Below, one piece after another: positions 11,679 to 22,557 of a stretch of 64,000 nt of DNA. Within the stretch, counting starts at the first letter, position 1. Every line of letters starts with the position of its first letter. The translations under genes were made by a program, and so were the position numbers. This stretch comes from Tragulus kanchil (taxonomy: Eukaryota; Chordata; Mammalia; Artiodactyla; Tragulidae), in assembly GCA_022376925.1 (NCBI GenBank), contig JAIOJX010000028.1:67669001-67733000 (forward strand). Reading direction: 5' to 3'. The notes beneath the pieces are model-generated. The model saw nothing but the letters and a program-made list of their open reading frames with translations, was not told the DNA's origin and searched no databases.

Positions 11679-12344
11679 ACTCTATTTCATTACAAAACCC
11701 AATATTAAAATGCTCTGTAAAACTAGTTTGCATTTGATGAAATATTACTTTTTTCCTAGAAAATATGCTTTCTGACTACAATGCTCTCTGGAAACAACTC
11801 TGTTAGTAATTAACATAAAGGTTATTTTCCCTCACTGTAAATTGATTCTTTACCCTAGAATGGTTTCCGGACCAAGTCATAAAATAAGCATTATACTTTT
11901 AAATGAAATCTGTGTCTCTGCTGGCACTCTTGTTTGCTTTCTTCTTTGCTTATGTTGTTCTTTATTATTAAAATTTTCAACCTACTCATTTCTATCATAG
12001 AAACCCTACATATTAAAGGTGTAATATTTGTAATACTTGCTACATTACTTTCCCTATTAGTGAACTGATTTTTCTCTGCAAATTTTCCACTCTTTTGGCA
12101 TCAGGGAAAGAGAAAAGGACAGTGCTCTCTCTGAAAGGAGGAATGTATGAAGTGGGGCAAAAGTGATGCAATGGTAATCTATTTCCACTGCTTTAAGGCC
12201 CCAGAGTGGGGAGGAAGTTCACTGCATGTGTAAACAGGAAAGCTAAGAGCAGAAAGACTGTAACCTTGCTCAGCATTTGGTCCTTCAGAAGGGAACTCCA
12301 GGACTGCTTTATCTCACATATATTAAATAGTAACTAGCTAAGCA
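11679..12344. other. Intergenic DNA, nothing recognised
   Basis: AT-rich, no plausible coding frame, no SINE. Ends at the Bov-tA insertion that follows. Confidence 0.45.
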
Positions 12345-12346
12345 TG

Positions 12347-12560
12347 TGAGCTTCCCAGATGGTGTTAGTGGTCAAGAAACCGCCTGCCAATGGAGGAGAT
12401 ACAGTGGGTTCATTTCCTGAGTCGGGAAGATCCCCTCGAGGAGAACATGGCAACCCACTCCAGTGTTCTTGCCTGGAGAACTCCTTGGGCAGAGGAGCCT
12501 GGAGGTATAGTCCATAGAGTCACAAAGAGTCAGATATGACTGAAGAGATAGCATGAATGC
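12347..12560 (+). mobile_element. Bov-tA SINE
   Basis: Full-length-looking forward copy. Seen: GCTTCCCAGATGGTGTTAGT, CGCCTGCCAATGGAGGAGA, TCGGGAAGATCCCCTCGAGG, ATGGCAACCCACTCCAGTGT, TTGCCTGGAGAACTCCTTGG, and CACAAAGAGTCAGATATGAC at the 3' side. The head lies just after GAGCATGTGA; no clean flanking repeat identified. Confidence 0.88.
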
Positions 12561-12639
12561 AAATTTAATTAGAAAAATTAGGATTCTCAAGAAATTCTAG
12601 GTGATGCTAATTTTTGCTCCTAAATGGCACAATGTGTCG

Positions 12640-12778
12640 TTCTGTGCTGTGCTTGTGTTACTCAGTTGTGTCTGACTCTTTGTGACCCTATGGACTGCAG
12701 CCTGCCAGGGTCCTCTGTCCGTAGGATTCTCCAGGCAAGAATACTGGAGTGGGTTGCCATGCCCATCTCCAGGAAATG
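12640..12778 (-). mobile_element. Bov-A SINE, head-truncated
   Basis: Reverse-oriented partial copy about 80 bases downstream of the forward Bov-tA, so the two form an inverted SINE pair. Seen: CTCAGTTGTGTCTGACTCTT, TGTGACCCTATGGACTGCAG, GATTCTCCAGGCAAGAATAC and TGGAGTGGGTTGCCATGCCC. The tRNA-like head is missing. Confidence 0.85.
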
Positions 12779-13418
12779 GCTCAATAGGCATCCTTAATTA
12801 AGAGGCATCACAGACAGAGGTACCCTCAGTGGACTCTCAATAGACTCAGTGTGGATTTCCTTTAGACCCTCAGTAGATTCTGGGCAGATCTACTCATTCT
12901 TTATGTGATGATACTTTATAGCAAGTATCAAACACATAAAAATTTTATTAGAACCCAAACTTATGAAACCATTGGGCAAAACTGTGAAATAGCTTTTTAA
13001 AAAAATCTTATTCTCTTTCATCCCTTTCCAAGGGAGCTGTTTCCCTACTTGCTAAGGTACGAACCTCACCCAAGCTGTTTTATTGATGTCACTTGTCATT
13101 CCTAGATGTCTTCCCCTATTTTCTACAAGATGGTGGAAGCACCTCCTTTGTTTACATTGAAATGATACTTAGGAATATGATTTCCAGATATTTTGAAAAC
13201 AATGGTTTATTAATGGAAAGGAATAAATTCCTATTGGAAGAACATAAGTGATGGCATTTGGTTATATGCTTTTAGAATTAAGCTGGGGGTTCATATTAAC
13301 ACAACAGATTAATTTTGTAAGGAATCTTGTGTATATATGTGCTATTTTCTTTGTTTTTAAAAATTTATATTAGTTACTGTAATTTTAAAAGAGATGAAAT
13401 AGAAAGAGGTAGGAATTG
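12779..13418. other. Intergenic DNA, nothing recognised
   Basis: AT-rich single-copy stretch. GACTCTCAATAGACTCAGTG and the following ACCCTCAGTAGATTC give a weak local repetition (12833-12875). No coding frame. Confidence 0.4.
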
Positions 13419-13582
13419 ATGTTGGTTGACATATCTGGATTTATAAGCCATGTTGAAAGAAATATGTAAATAATCGCATATTCTTTAAACTCAATCTTGA
13501 ACTTAAACATTACTATTGATAGGGGTTGTCATTCCTCTGATTAATTATATAGCAACCATACCATTAGTGAAAGTTCCCCATT

Positions 13583-13884
13583 GCTGTTTGTTCAGTCACT
13601 AAGTCATGTCCAACTTTTTGCAACCTTGTGGACTTAAGCATACTAGACTCCACTGGCCTCCTCTATCTCCTGTAGTTTGCTCAAATTCATGTTCGTTAAG
13701 TCAATGATGCTATCTAACCATCTCATCCTCTGCTGCCCCTTTCTCCCTTTGCGTCCAGTCTTTCCCAGCATTAGGGTCTTTTCCAATGCATTGATTCTTT
13801 GCATCAGGTGTCCAAAGTATTGGAGCTTCAGCTTCAGCAACAGTCCTTCTAATGAATATTCCAGGTTGATTTCCTTTAAGTAGA
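13583..13884 (-). mobile_element. BovB (Art2-type) LINE 3' fragment
   Basis: Reverse-oriented 3' end of the ruminant RTE element. Seen: TTCAGTCACTAAGTCATGTC, TTTTTGCAACCTTGTGGACT, CCATCTCATCCTCTGCTGCC, GCATCAGGTGTCCAAAGTAT and TGGAGCTTCAGCTTCAGCAA. Translated on the minus strand (13643-13840) it shows LKLQYFGHLMQR and GRKGQQRMRWLDSI, the C-terminal end of the BovB polyprotein. Endonuclease and reverse transcriptase are absent. Same fragment again at 14687-14988 through duplication. Confidence 0.88.
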
Positions 13885-14170
13885 ATCTTTTTGTTTTACA
13901 TAATTCCTAAAAATAATTCTGTGAATAGATATTTCAATTTCTCAAGTATTAGTACTAATAATCATTTTTCCCCTCTGGGTTATATATAACCTATAAAGTG
14001 ACAAAACCAGGAGTTAAGGTCAAGTCTGTGTAACTTCATAGACATTTTAAGTTAAAAATCCTAAACACTACTTGATCCTAATTTTTAATGTTTGAAATAC
14101 ATTTTTGTAAGTGACTTAGTTTTTTTTTTTTTTTTTTTAAATAATTGTTGGGTTTTCTATAGTATAATAG

Positions 14171-14200
14171 GTCCTTAAAGGTCCTTAAAGGTCCTTAAAG
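14171..14200. repeat. Threefold tandem GGTCCTTAAA
   Basis: Three perfect 10-bp units followed by GACTTC. The same three units recur at about 15275-15304 through pair 5, with an unchanged unit number. Confidence 0.85.
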
Positions 14201-15600
14201 ACTTCAGCAGTCAACTTTGTTTCTTGAATCCTCAAGGTTAAATGGCTTGGTTTAGCTATGGTAGTGTTTTTGGTAAAGAAGATATGGCAAGCTAGCAACA
14301 CATTTTGTAGAGTTAGCCTTGAGTTATTTGATATTAAATCAGTTTTACTTAGGGATGGTCCCCCCCATCCCCGCCAAGGTCCCTTTTATCCTGTCATACA
14401 ATTTGCTGTCAAACTAAATGATGCATTTAAATAAAATGACCAAATATAATGACTATAACGAGAGAGATCAGAACAATTGCTGTTGTAATGCCATTCCTTT
14501 TTCAATGTCCGAAATAGAAATAATGTTGGTTGACATATCTGGATTTATAAGCCATGTTGAAAGAAATATGTAAATAATCGCATATTCTTTAAACTCAATC
14601 TTGAACTTAAACATTACTATTGATAGGGGTTGTCATTCCTCTGATTAATTATATAGCAACCATACCATTAGTGAAAGTTCCCCATTGCTGTTTGTTCAGT
14701 CACTAAGTCATGTCCAACTTTTTGCAACCTTGTGGACTTAAGCATACTAGACTCCACTGGCCTCCTCTATCTCCTGTAGTTTGCTCAAATTCATGTTCGT
14801 TAAGTCAATGATGCTATCTAACCATCTCATCCTCTGCTGCCCCTTTCTCCCTTTGCGTCCAGTCTTTCCCAGCATTAGGGTCTTTTCCAATGCATTGATT
14901 CTTTGCATCAGGTGTCCAAAGTATTGGAGCTTCAGCTTCAGCAACAGTCCTTCTAATGAATATTCCAGGTTGATTTCCTTTAAGTAGAATCTTTTTGTTT
15001 TACATAATTCCTAAAAATAATTCTGTGAATAGATATTTCAATTTCTCAAGTATTAGTACTAATAATCATTTTTCCCCTCTGGGTTATATATAACCTATAA
15101 AGTGACAAAACCAGGAGTTAAGGTCAAGTCTGTGTAACTTCATAGACATTTTAAGTTAAAAATCCTAAACACTACTTGATCCTAATTTTTAATGTTTGAA
15201 ATACATTTTTGTAAGTGACTTAGTTTTTTTTTTTTTTTTTTTAAATAATTGTTGGGTTTTCTATAGTATAATAGGTCCTTAAAGGTCCTTAAAGGTCCTT
15301 AAAGACTTCAGCAGTCAACTTTGTTTCTTGAATCCTCAAGGTTAAATGGCTTGGTTTAGCTATGGTAGTGTTTTTGGTAAAGAAGATATGGCAAGCTAGC
15401 AACACATTTTGTAGAGTTAGCCTTGAGTTATTTGATATTAAATCAGTTTTACTTAGGGATGGTCCCCCCCATCCCCGCCAAGGTCCCTTTTATCCTGTCA
15501 TACAATTTGCTGTCAAACTAAATGATGCATTTAAATAAAATGACCAAATATAATGACTATAACGAGAGAGATCAGAACAATTGCTGTTGTAATGCCATTC

Positions 15601-16343
15601 TAATCTGAATGACCCTGTTATGTTGGGGTGCCAAGTCATGGTAACCTGTTGCTTTTTCTCAGCTAAATAATGGAATTTTCTAGTTGGTTTCCACTTAAAT
15701 AAAAGTTACTCAAAGTGTGTTTGTTATAAGGTAGGCTCATGAACAGTCATAACACTAATTGGAAGTAGAATGTAAGAAACAGTGCACTCAAGTTGATCAT
15801 CAAATTGAATGACATTAAAATCTTTTTCTTATTGAAGCTTATATAGCATGATAAAATAATGGAGAAGAACAGTGTCATCACCAAATACACCAAATTGGCT
15901 TGGCTACACTGCAAAATAGAAAGGTAGCTGACAAGATGTCTTTCAAAGACAATTGGGTTTGTGAATTTAAGAGCTGAAGTTTTGTGGTGGATAAAAGCAA
16001 CTCCAGATTACTGACAATCTAACAGAACATTGTTTCCTTCTTTGCTTCATTTTTTCTTCCCTCCCCTTTTCTTCCCTTTCCTTCCTTCCCACTTTCCTTC
16101 CTTACTTCATTAACCAAGGTGAGAAAACCCTGGAAGCTATTATTATTTGGCTCACTTGCACAAAGGGAGCTCTTAGAATTTAATTTTTACGTTTCAGTTT
16201 TCAGTCATATGATTTTAACATCTATGCATACGTGCTTAAATGAATTAATGTCCAAAAGAAAAGGACTACATTTTAAAGCTGTTTTCTGCCCCTTTTAATC
16301 ATGCATCATTAACCAGAATTTTTTTATTTCATAAGCCATTAGA
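15601..16343. other. Intergenic DNA with a pyrimidine tract
   Basis: No gene. The plus strand at about 16036-16108 is an almost pure C/T tract (TTCCTTCTTT, CCCTCCCCTTTTCTTCCC and similar). The rest is AT-rich and unrecognised. Confidence 0.55.
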
Positions 16344-18444
16344 GAGAGAGACCAGAAAGTTTTGTTTTTAAAATTTTGCTCCTTTTATACAAGTTCTTAG
16401 TTTATTTCTAAGTTGAAAGTTTCAAAATTTTCCTTGTAACTATTTTTTTATCATTTTATATATGATCTGTTTCTAATGCTCTAGTTTGTGGATTTACTCC
16501 TTGAATATGGAGTCTATTGAGACTAGGTTCTGATTTTATGATACTTACATGAACTGGGATTTTGTTCCCTTAATAACAATATTTTTGTTTTATAATGAGA
16601 ACCCAAAATTAAAGTACAGCATCTTTCCATAAGAAATCATCAAATAATGATTTTTCATGTCCTTATGCTAATTATATTTTTTTTCTCAATAAAGGAACAT
16701 ATAGGTTTCTGCTGTTTATCTATTATATTAGTTCTATAGGGGAGGAAAATATACTTTTCATTACCCTTTAAAATTTTCATCTGGAACACCTATAACAAAA
16801 GATTAATAAGAGAAAACAAATAAGACACTTATTAACATGTGTGATTTGTGTACACATAGGAGATACCAAGGGAAAAATGAGTAACTCTCAGATGTGGCTT
16901 AAAATTCAGGCTTAACTTCCCTTTCAACTAAAGACAAAGGAAAAAAGATGTGAAGGGGGCAGTTATAGGGAGGTGACCAGGAAAAGGATGATACTGATAA
17001 TTTATTTATGATATTGATAAATAAGAGTAAGATTTGCTATGTAATCTAAATGGTGCCTTCTTCATTGAAAGGAGTTTCTAGTGAGTCATCCTCTTCTTCT
17101 TGGTATGCCCTCACAATTAAGAGACTTCCTTTATAAATGTGAATTTTTCTTACAAGGGGATCACTTCTGTATTTTCAGAGGTTCTCCTATGTCTGCTGTT
17201 TCTCAAAATAATCCTTACATCAAAGAGATATTTTCTGGTGGCATCTTCTGCACTTCTTCATTCTCTTTTAGTTTTGATATTTTAAATTCTCCTTTTTTTT
17301 TTTTTTCTGGTGTGTTTAAGGGAAAGTAATTTTGAAGTATTTTCAATAGAACTTTAAAAAAGTTTATAAAAGAATTTCTCTATATAGGACATTTGAGAGA
17401 GACCGAAAGTTTTGTTTTTAAAATTTTGCTCCTTTTATACAAGTTCTTAGTTTATTTCTAAGTTGAAAGTTTCAAAATTTTCCTTGTAACTATTTTTTTA
17501 TCATTTTATATATGATCTGTTTCTAATGCTCTAGTTTGTGGATTTACTCCTTGAATATGGAGTCTATTGAGACTAGGTTCTGATTTTATGATACTTACAT
17601 GAACTGGGATTTTGTTCCCTTAATAACAATATTTTTGTTTTATAATGAGAACCCAAAATTAAAGTACAGCATCTTTCCATAAGAAATCATCAAATAATGA
17701 TTTTTCATGTCCTTATGCTAATTATATTTTTTTTCTCAATAAAGGAACATATAGGTTTCTGCTGTTTATCTATTATATTAGTTCTATAGGGGAGGAAAAT
17801 ATACTTTTCATTACCCTTTAAAATTTTCATCTGGAACACCTATAACAAAAGATTAATAAGAGAAAACAAATAAGACACTTATTAACATGTGTGATTTGTG
17901 TACACATAGGAGATACCAAGGGAAAAATGAGTAACTCTCAGATGTGGCTTAAAATTCAGGCTTAACTTCCCTTTCAACTAAAGACAAAGGAAAAAAGATG
18001 TGAAGGGGGCAGTTATAGGGAGGTGACCAGGAAAAGGATGATACTGATAATTTATTTATGATATTGATAAATAAGAGTAAGATTTGCTATGTAATCTAAA
18101 TGGTGCCTTCTTCATTGAAAGGAGTTTCTAGTGAGTCATCCTCTTCTTCTTGGTATGCCCTCACAATTAAGAGACTTCCTTTATAAATGTGAATTTTTCT
18201 TACAAGGGGATCACTTCTGTATTTTCAGAGGTTCTCCTATGTCTGCTGTTTCTCAAAATAATCCTTACATCAAAGAGATATTTTCTGGTGGCATCTTCTG
18301 CACTTCTTCATTCTCTTTTAGTTTTGATATTTTAAATTCTCCTTTTTTTTTTTTTCTGGTGTGTTTAAGGGAAAGTAATTTTGAAGTATTTTCAATAGAA
18401 CTTTAAAAAAGTTTATAAAAGAATTTCTCTATATAGGACATTTG
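16344..18444. repeat. Direct duplication pair 6 (offset 1048-1051)
   Basis: Copy A 16344-17396 and copy B 17395-18444. Differences seen: ACCAGAAAG versus ACCGAAAG at the left edge and a T-run that is longer in A (about 17291-17306) than in B. The run length changes the reading frame, which is why the chance open frame is 82 codons in A and 91 in B. No recognisable element inside. Confidence 0.9.
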
Positions 18445-19070
18445 AAAAGTGAACTTTACTTCATAGTAAATTGTATTTGGTGACTTCTCTCATTGAATTG
18501 GATCGTATTTCTAGTCTTGCTTAAAGTATTACCATCAAATTCAGCACAGCTCTTCCTTCTAATTTTGCACGGATGGTAGTCTCTACTTTCTGAGATGTTC
18601 CCACTCTTCTTACAGCACACCATTACTTATTCTTTTGAGCTAAGTTCTCCCATGTCTTTGTCTTCCCCCTCAAATCTGCATTTCTCCAAGTATGATCCTT
18701 GGTTCATCTCCATGCATAATAATTATTATAATAGGATTCCTGTGGAAAAAAGGAGATTTGGGGGGGATCCTACTCTTACCTCCTGAAGAGAAGTATCCTA
18801 GTGGTGGAGCCCAGGAATCTACTTTAGCAAGTTTGCCTCATCTTATACATGGTAAAGTTTGAGATCTGCTAGCTTAAAATGAAAAGCTGCTTCAGGCTTC
18901 TTCCACAGCTCTGCCCAGGTCACACAAGAATCTTCCTGTTATCTGAAAATGCTTTAAACCTTTGCTGGCCTCCGTGCCGGTGCCAGTTCCAGTTTTGTTC
19001 CTGAGTCTGAGTTCTCTCTCTCCTTGGAAGGTGAACAAAGCTTTAGATTCCCCTTGAATCTGGTGCTTTG
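18445..19070. other. Intergenic DNA, no gene seen
   Basis: Pyrimidine-leaning AT-rich sequence. A 63-codon open frame at 18595-18786 has no domain or signal. Possibly the upstream part of the L2-like remnant that follows. Confidence 0.4.
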
Positions 19071-19074
19071 CCTG

Positions 19075-19215
19075 TCATTTCTTTGATCAAAACTTTAATG
19101 TGCTTCATTTGCTTTTAATGTAAATAATAAACTCCTAGTGTGGCTTAGAAGGCCCTTTATGATCTGATTATTACCTATCTGTCCAATTTATTTCTTAGCT
19201 GTCTTAACCTCATGA
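19075..19215 (+). mobile_element. L2-like LINE remnant
   Basis: Phrases AAAACTTTAATGTGCTTCAT, TAATAAACTCCTAGTGTGGC and AAGGCCCTTTATGATCTG resemble the old L2-group motif in which a small-wording block is followed by an AAGGCCCT...GATCTG end. Short and diverged. Confidence 0.4.
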
Positions 19216-19320
19216 TTTATAATTTGGTCATGGTAAATTTCTTAATTTCTTCGTGTTTCTATGCTGTTACTTGTCTCTGGGCTATTATACATTTATATTT
19301 CTTCTTGGAACCCTATTCTT

Positions 19321-19600
19321 TTTTTTTTTTTTTTTAATTTTGGCCTCTTTTATTGGTCCTTCATTTATTTATTTTCATTCATCTTTATTCTTTGGCCTAT
19401 GTGGGCCTTCTATTGCAGTGGCTGCTCTCATTGCAGAGCACCTGTGCTTGGGTGCGTTGCTCTCCAGAGCTCTGGGTGGTAATTGGACACACCAGTCCAG
19501 CCCCTCTGTGGCATGTGGGATCTTCCCATGCCAAAGATTGAACAGGTGCCCCTTGCACTGCAAGAGAGACTCTTTACCCACTGGTTCACCAGGGAAGCCT
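19321..19600 (-). mobile_element. CHR-like SINE with 14-bp target-site duplication
   Basis: Reverse-oriented. T-rich tail at 19319-19336, then TTTTATTGGTCCTTCATTTA, TTATTCTTTGGCCTATGTGG, AATTGGACACACCAGTCCAG, GGGATCTTCCCATGCCAAAG and the head CCACTGGTTCACCAGGGAAG. The flanks GGAACCCTATTCTT (19307-19320) and GGAGCCCTATTCTT (19601-19614) differ at one base. This copy lacks the G-rich tail found in the copies at 359 and 55755. Confidence 0.88.
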
Positions 19601-19614
19601 GGAGCCCTATTCTT

Positions 19615-20462
19615 AACTCTGATAATTCCTACTTAATATTTAGGTCTCACTTCCCCTGGAATGAGCTATGTCTCACTTTTCTGTTATGGGTACAGCATCA
19701 CAACAGTGCCCCAAACCAAAAGGAAGAAAAGATTACTGCCCTAACATTTTTATTTATCTCAGAGTACTTTCCAGAATCAGGTCAAATAATCCCTATAGCT
19801 GTAAAGGAGGCTGTGAATGAAGATATTTTTCAAACGGAAAGAAATATCAAGATTCATACAGACCAACCATGATTCATCACTCAGACTGGACAAGTTGCTG
19901 TGGAGCAAAAGTGGGATTATGTTTTCAAGAAAGAAGGGTGAATGGCCTAAGAGGAAGTGTTTACCAGGTTCTCCTTTATAGATTGACACCCGTTGGGAGC
20001 TGGGGAGAATACTGAGCCAGCCTACTCCTTAATCCTACCCTAGTTAATCCCTCTCTCCTCAGACCCTAAGGGCTGTTTCCAAAGTAAAGCAAGTGCCTGC
20101 AGGGCTCTCCCAGTCAAGGCTAAGGCATCTTGTGTTTACTGCCTCTTACGGGAGCCTTTTGCTGCTTTGCATGCTACTTGTTTCTGGAGCTGAAGAAACA
20201 CCATGTAAAAGGATTAATTTGGCTGGTGCTCCAGAGAATTTGGAAAGTAAACAACTGTTTCTTTTTTGTCGATATGGCAATTAAGAATGAGGAGATTAAA
20301 GAAAGAAAAATAAATGCTGCTTTTATTCCTACAGTAGACTAATAGGCTAGTGAGTCACGGAATAGGTAATGAGCATCAGAATAGTTTTAGATGAACAAAT
20401 CCAGCTCAGGGATAAAGTCTCTCTTCCTTCAACTACTTTCATTTTAAAGTACCCAAATACAG
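19615..20462. other. Intergenic DNA, no gene seen
   Basis: Several open frames of 60-130 codons overlap here (for example 19483-19872), but they begin inside the SINE or lack any recognisable domain. Nothing else identified. Confidence 0.4.
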
Positions 20463-20689
20463 CATAGACCAAAGCTTGCCAGCTTAGAATTGGGAATTTG
20501 TGTTTTGATTGTGTATAAAAATGTTTTTATGGCAGAGACAAATGTGCATGAGAATTTGGTTTCAAGTAAAAGTAGAGTTTTTTCTGCAGCCAGAGTGTTA
20601 CTATTGATTTTACTGTGGATGAGAAAATTTGATAGCCATGTTATTAGAGCAAATGATCCAATAGGAGTGTTAATGGTTGATAAGAAATC

Positions 20690-20895
20690 ATAGTCTTACA
20701 GAGTGAATCCTGGTTCCAATTCTGTTATCAATTTACCTGTCAGTTACTTTGATAAAGGTAACTGTTTCCTGATATTTTAAACAGTGATGATGATGTCTCC
20801 TTCACCACTGGGTTGAAGGGGACATCATTGTACCCCCAAGCCTATCTTGGTGATTGACACATGAGAGAAGCTCAGTAAATACTCATTAAATAGAA
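20690..20895 (+). mobile_element. MIR-like SINE remnant
   Basis: GTGAATCCTGGTTCCAATTC, TACCTGTCAGTTACTTTGAT, GGTAACTGTTTCCTGATATT, a GATGATGATGTCTCC block and AGCTCAGTAAATACTCATTA follow the order of a mammal-wide MIR: core, cytosine-rich box, then the CTCAGTAAAT-type end. Repeated at about 21781-21976 by duplication. Confidence 0.6.
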
Positions 20896-20913
20896 TATAG
20901 AATTAAAAATAAG

Positions 20914-20983
<70 letters not shown>

Positions 20984-20984
20984 G
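20914..20984. repeat. (TG)n(TA)n microsatellite, longer allele
   Basis: A short GTGTGTGTGTGTG run followed by about 25 TA units broken by one TACATA. The duplicate at 22005-22064 has the same structure but is 10 bases shorter. The minus-strand open frame of alternating isoleucine and tyrosine over this tract is spurious. Confidence 0.95.
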
Positions 20985-22004
20985 AAAGTATTATGAATTA
21001 CTATGCAATTATTTTTGATTCTTCCATGATATGCCTTGTTTCCAAACCTACTGTCAGAAATTAAGGGATAAGTTAAAATCACATCGTGTAAACATTTAAT
21101 TTTCAATACCTTTAGGATTTCATTTGGCAGTTTATTGAGATTGACTTCATCTGTAAATCTTCAGAATTATTTACAGGAATACATTTGATTCATAAACCAT
21201 TTGAACCATTTAAAAGGTGTCTTTATCATCTTGGATTGTTTTTCAAGCATCATTCCACTGGATAAAGGAACATGTGGAATAGTTTTTGATGAGCTGTGAT
21301 TTTTATTATCAGTCATTAACAGCTAAATTAATCAAAGGCCTAACTTGCTGAAGGGTGGCCACAAAGAAAGGAATGTACTTATTGGAGTATAATTTCAGTG
21401 CAAAATCACAATAGGGTATCCCTTGACTATTTCAATTCCTGGAAGAGTGGAGATACAGCGGCTCTTGGACTTGGTGGTGAGTGCTGCTCAGAGGAAGGCA
21501 CCAAGGCATTTGCTGTCTCTGCAGCAGAAAGCTCCACCTACAAATACCCATCGCATAGACCAAAGCTTGCCAGCTTAGAATTGGGAATTTGTGTTTTGAT
21601 TGTGTATAAAAATGTTTTTATGGCAGAGACAAATGTGCATGAGAATTTGGTTTCAAGTAAAAGTAGAGTTTTTTCTGCAGCCAGAGTGTTACTATTGATT
21701 TTACTGTGGATGAGAAAATTTGATAGCCATGTTATTAGAGCAAATGATCCAATAGGAGTGTTAATGGTTGATAAGAAATCATAGTCTTACAGAGTGAATC
21801 CTGGTTCCAATTCTGTTATCAATTTACCTGTCAGTTACTTTGATAAAGGTAACTGTTTCCTGATATTTTAAACAGTGATGATGATGTCTCCTTCACCACT
21901 GGGTTGAAGGGGACATCATTGTACCCCCAAGCCTATCTTGGTGATTGACACATGAGAGAAGCTCAGTAAATACTCATTAAATAGAATATAGAATTAAAAA
22001 TAAG

Positions 22005-22064
<60 letters not shown>

Positions 22065-22557
22065 GAAAGTATTATGAATTACTATGCAATTATTTTTGAT
22101 TCTTCCATGATATGCCTTGTTTCCAAACCTACTGTCAGAAATTAAGGGATAAGTTAAAATCACATCGTGTAAACATTTAATTTTCAATACCTTTAGGATT
22201 TCATTTGGCAGTTTATTGAGATTGACTTCATCTGTAAATCTTCAGAATTATTTACAGGAATACATTTGATTCATAAACCATTTGAACCATTTAAAAGGTG
22301 TCTTTATCATCTTGGATTGTTTTTCAAGCATCATTCCACTGGATAAAGGAACATGTGGAATAGTTTTTGATGAGCTGTGATTTTTATTATCAGTCATTAA
22401 CAGCTAAATTAATCAAAGGCCTAACTTGCTGAAGGGTGGCCACAAAGAAAGGAATGTACTTATTGGAGTATAATTTCAGTGCAAAATCACAATAGGGTAT
22501 CCCTTGACTATTTCAATTCCTGGAAGAGTGGAGATACAGCGGCTCTTGGACTTGGTG

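Larger units (their letters stand above)
13419..15600. repeat. Direct duplication pair 5 (offset 1104)
   Basis: Copy A 13419-14496 and copy B 14523-15600, constant offset. Filler 14497-14522 ends in GAAATAGAAATA, close to GAAATAGAAAGAGGTAGG immediately left of copy A, so it looks like a corrupted copy of the upstream flank. The unit holds a BovB 3' end, a threefold GGTCCTTAAA repeat and a long T tract. Confidence 0.9.

Noticed and set aside
20903..22187. Isoleucine/tyrosine-repeat proteins
   Set aside because: Translation of the (TG)n(TA)n microsatellite.
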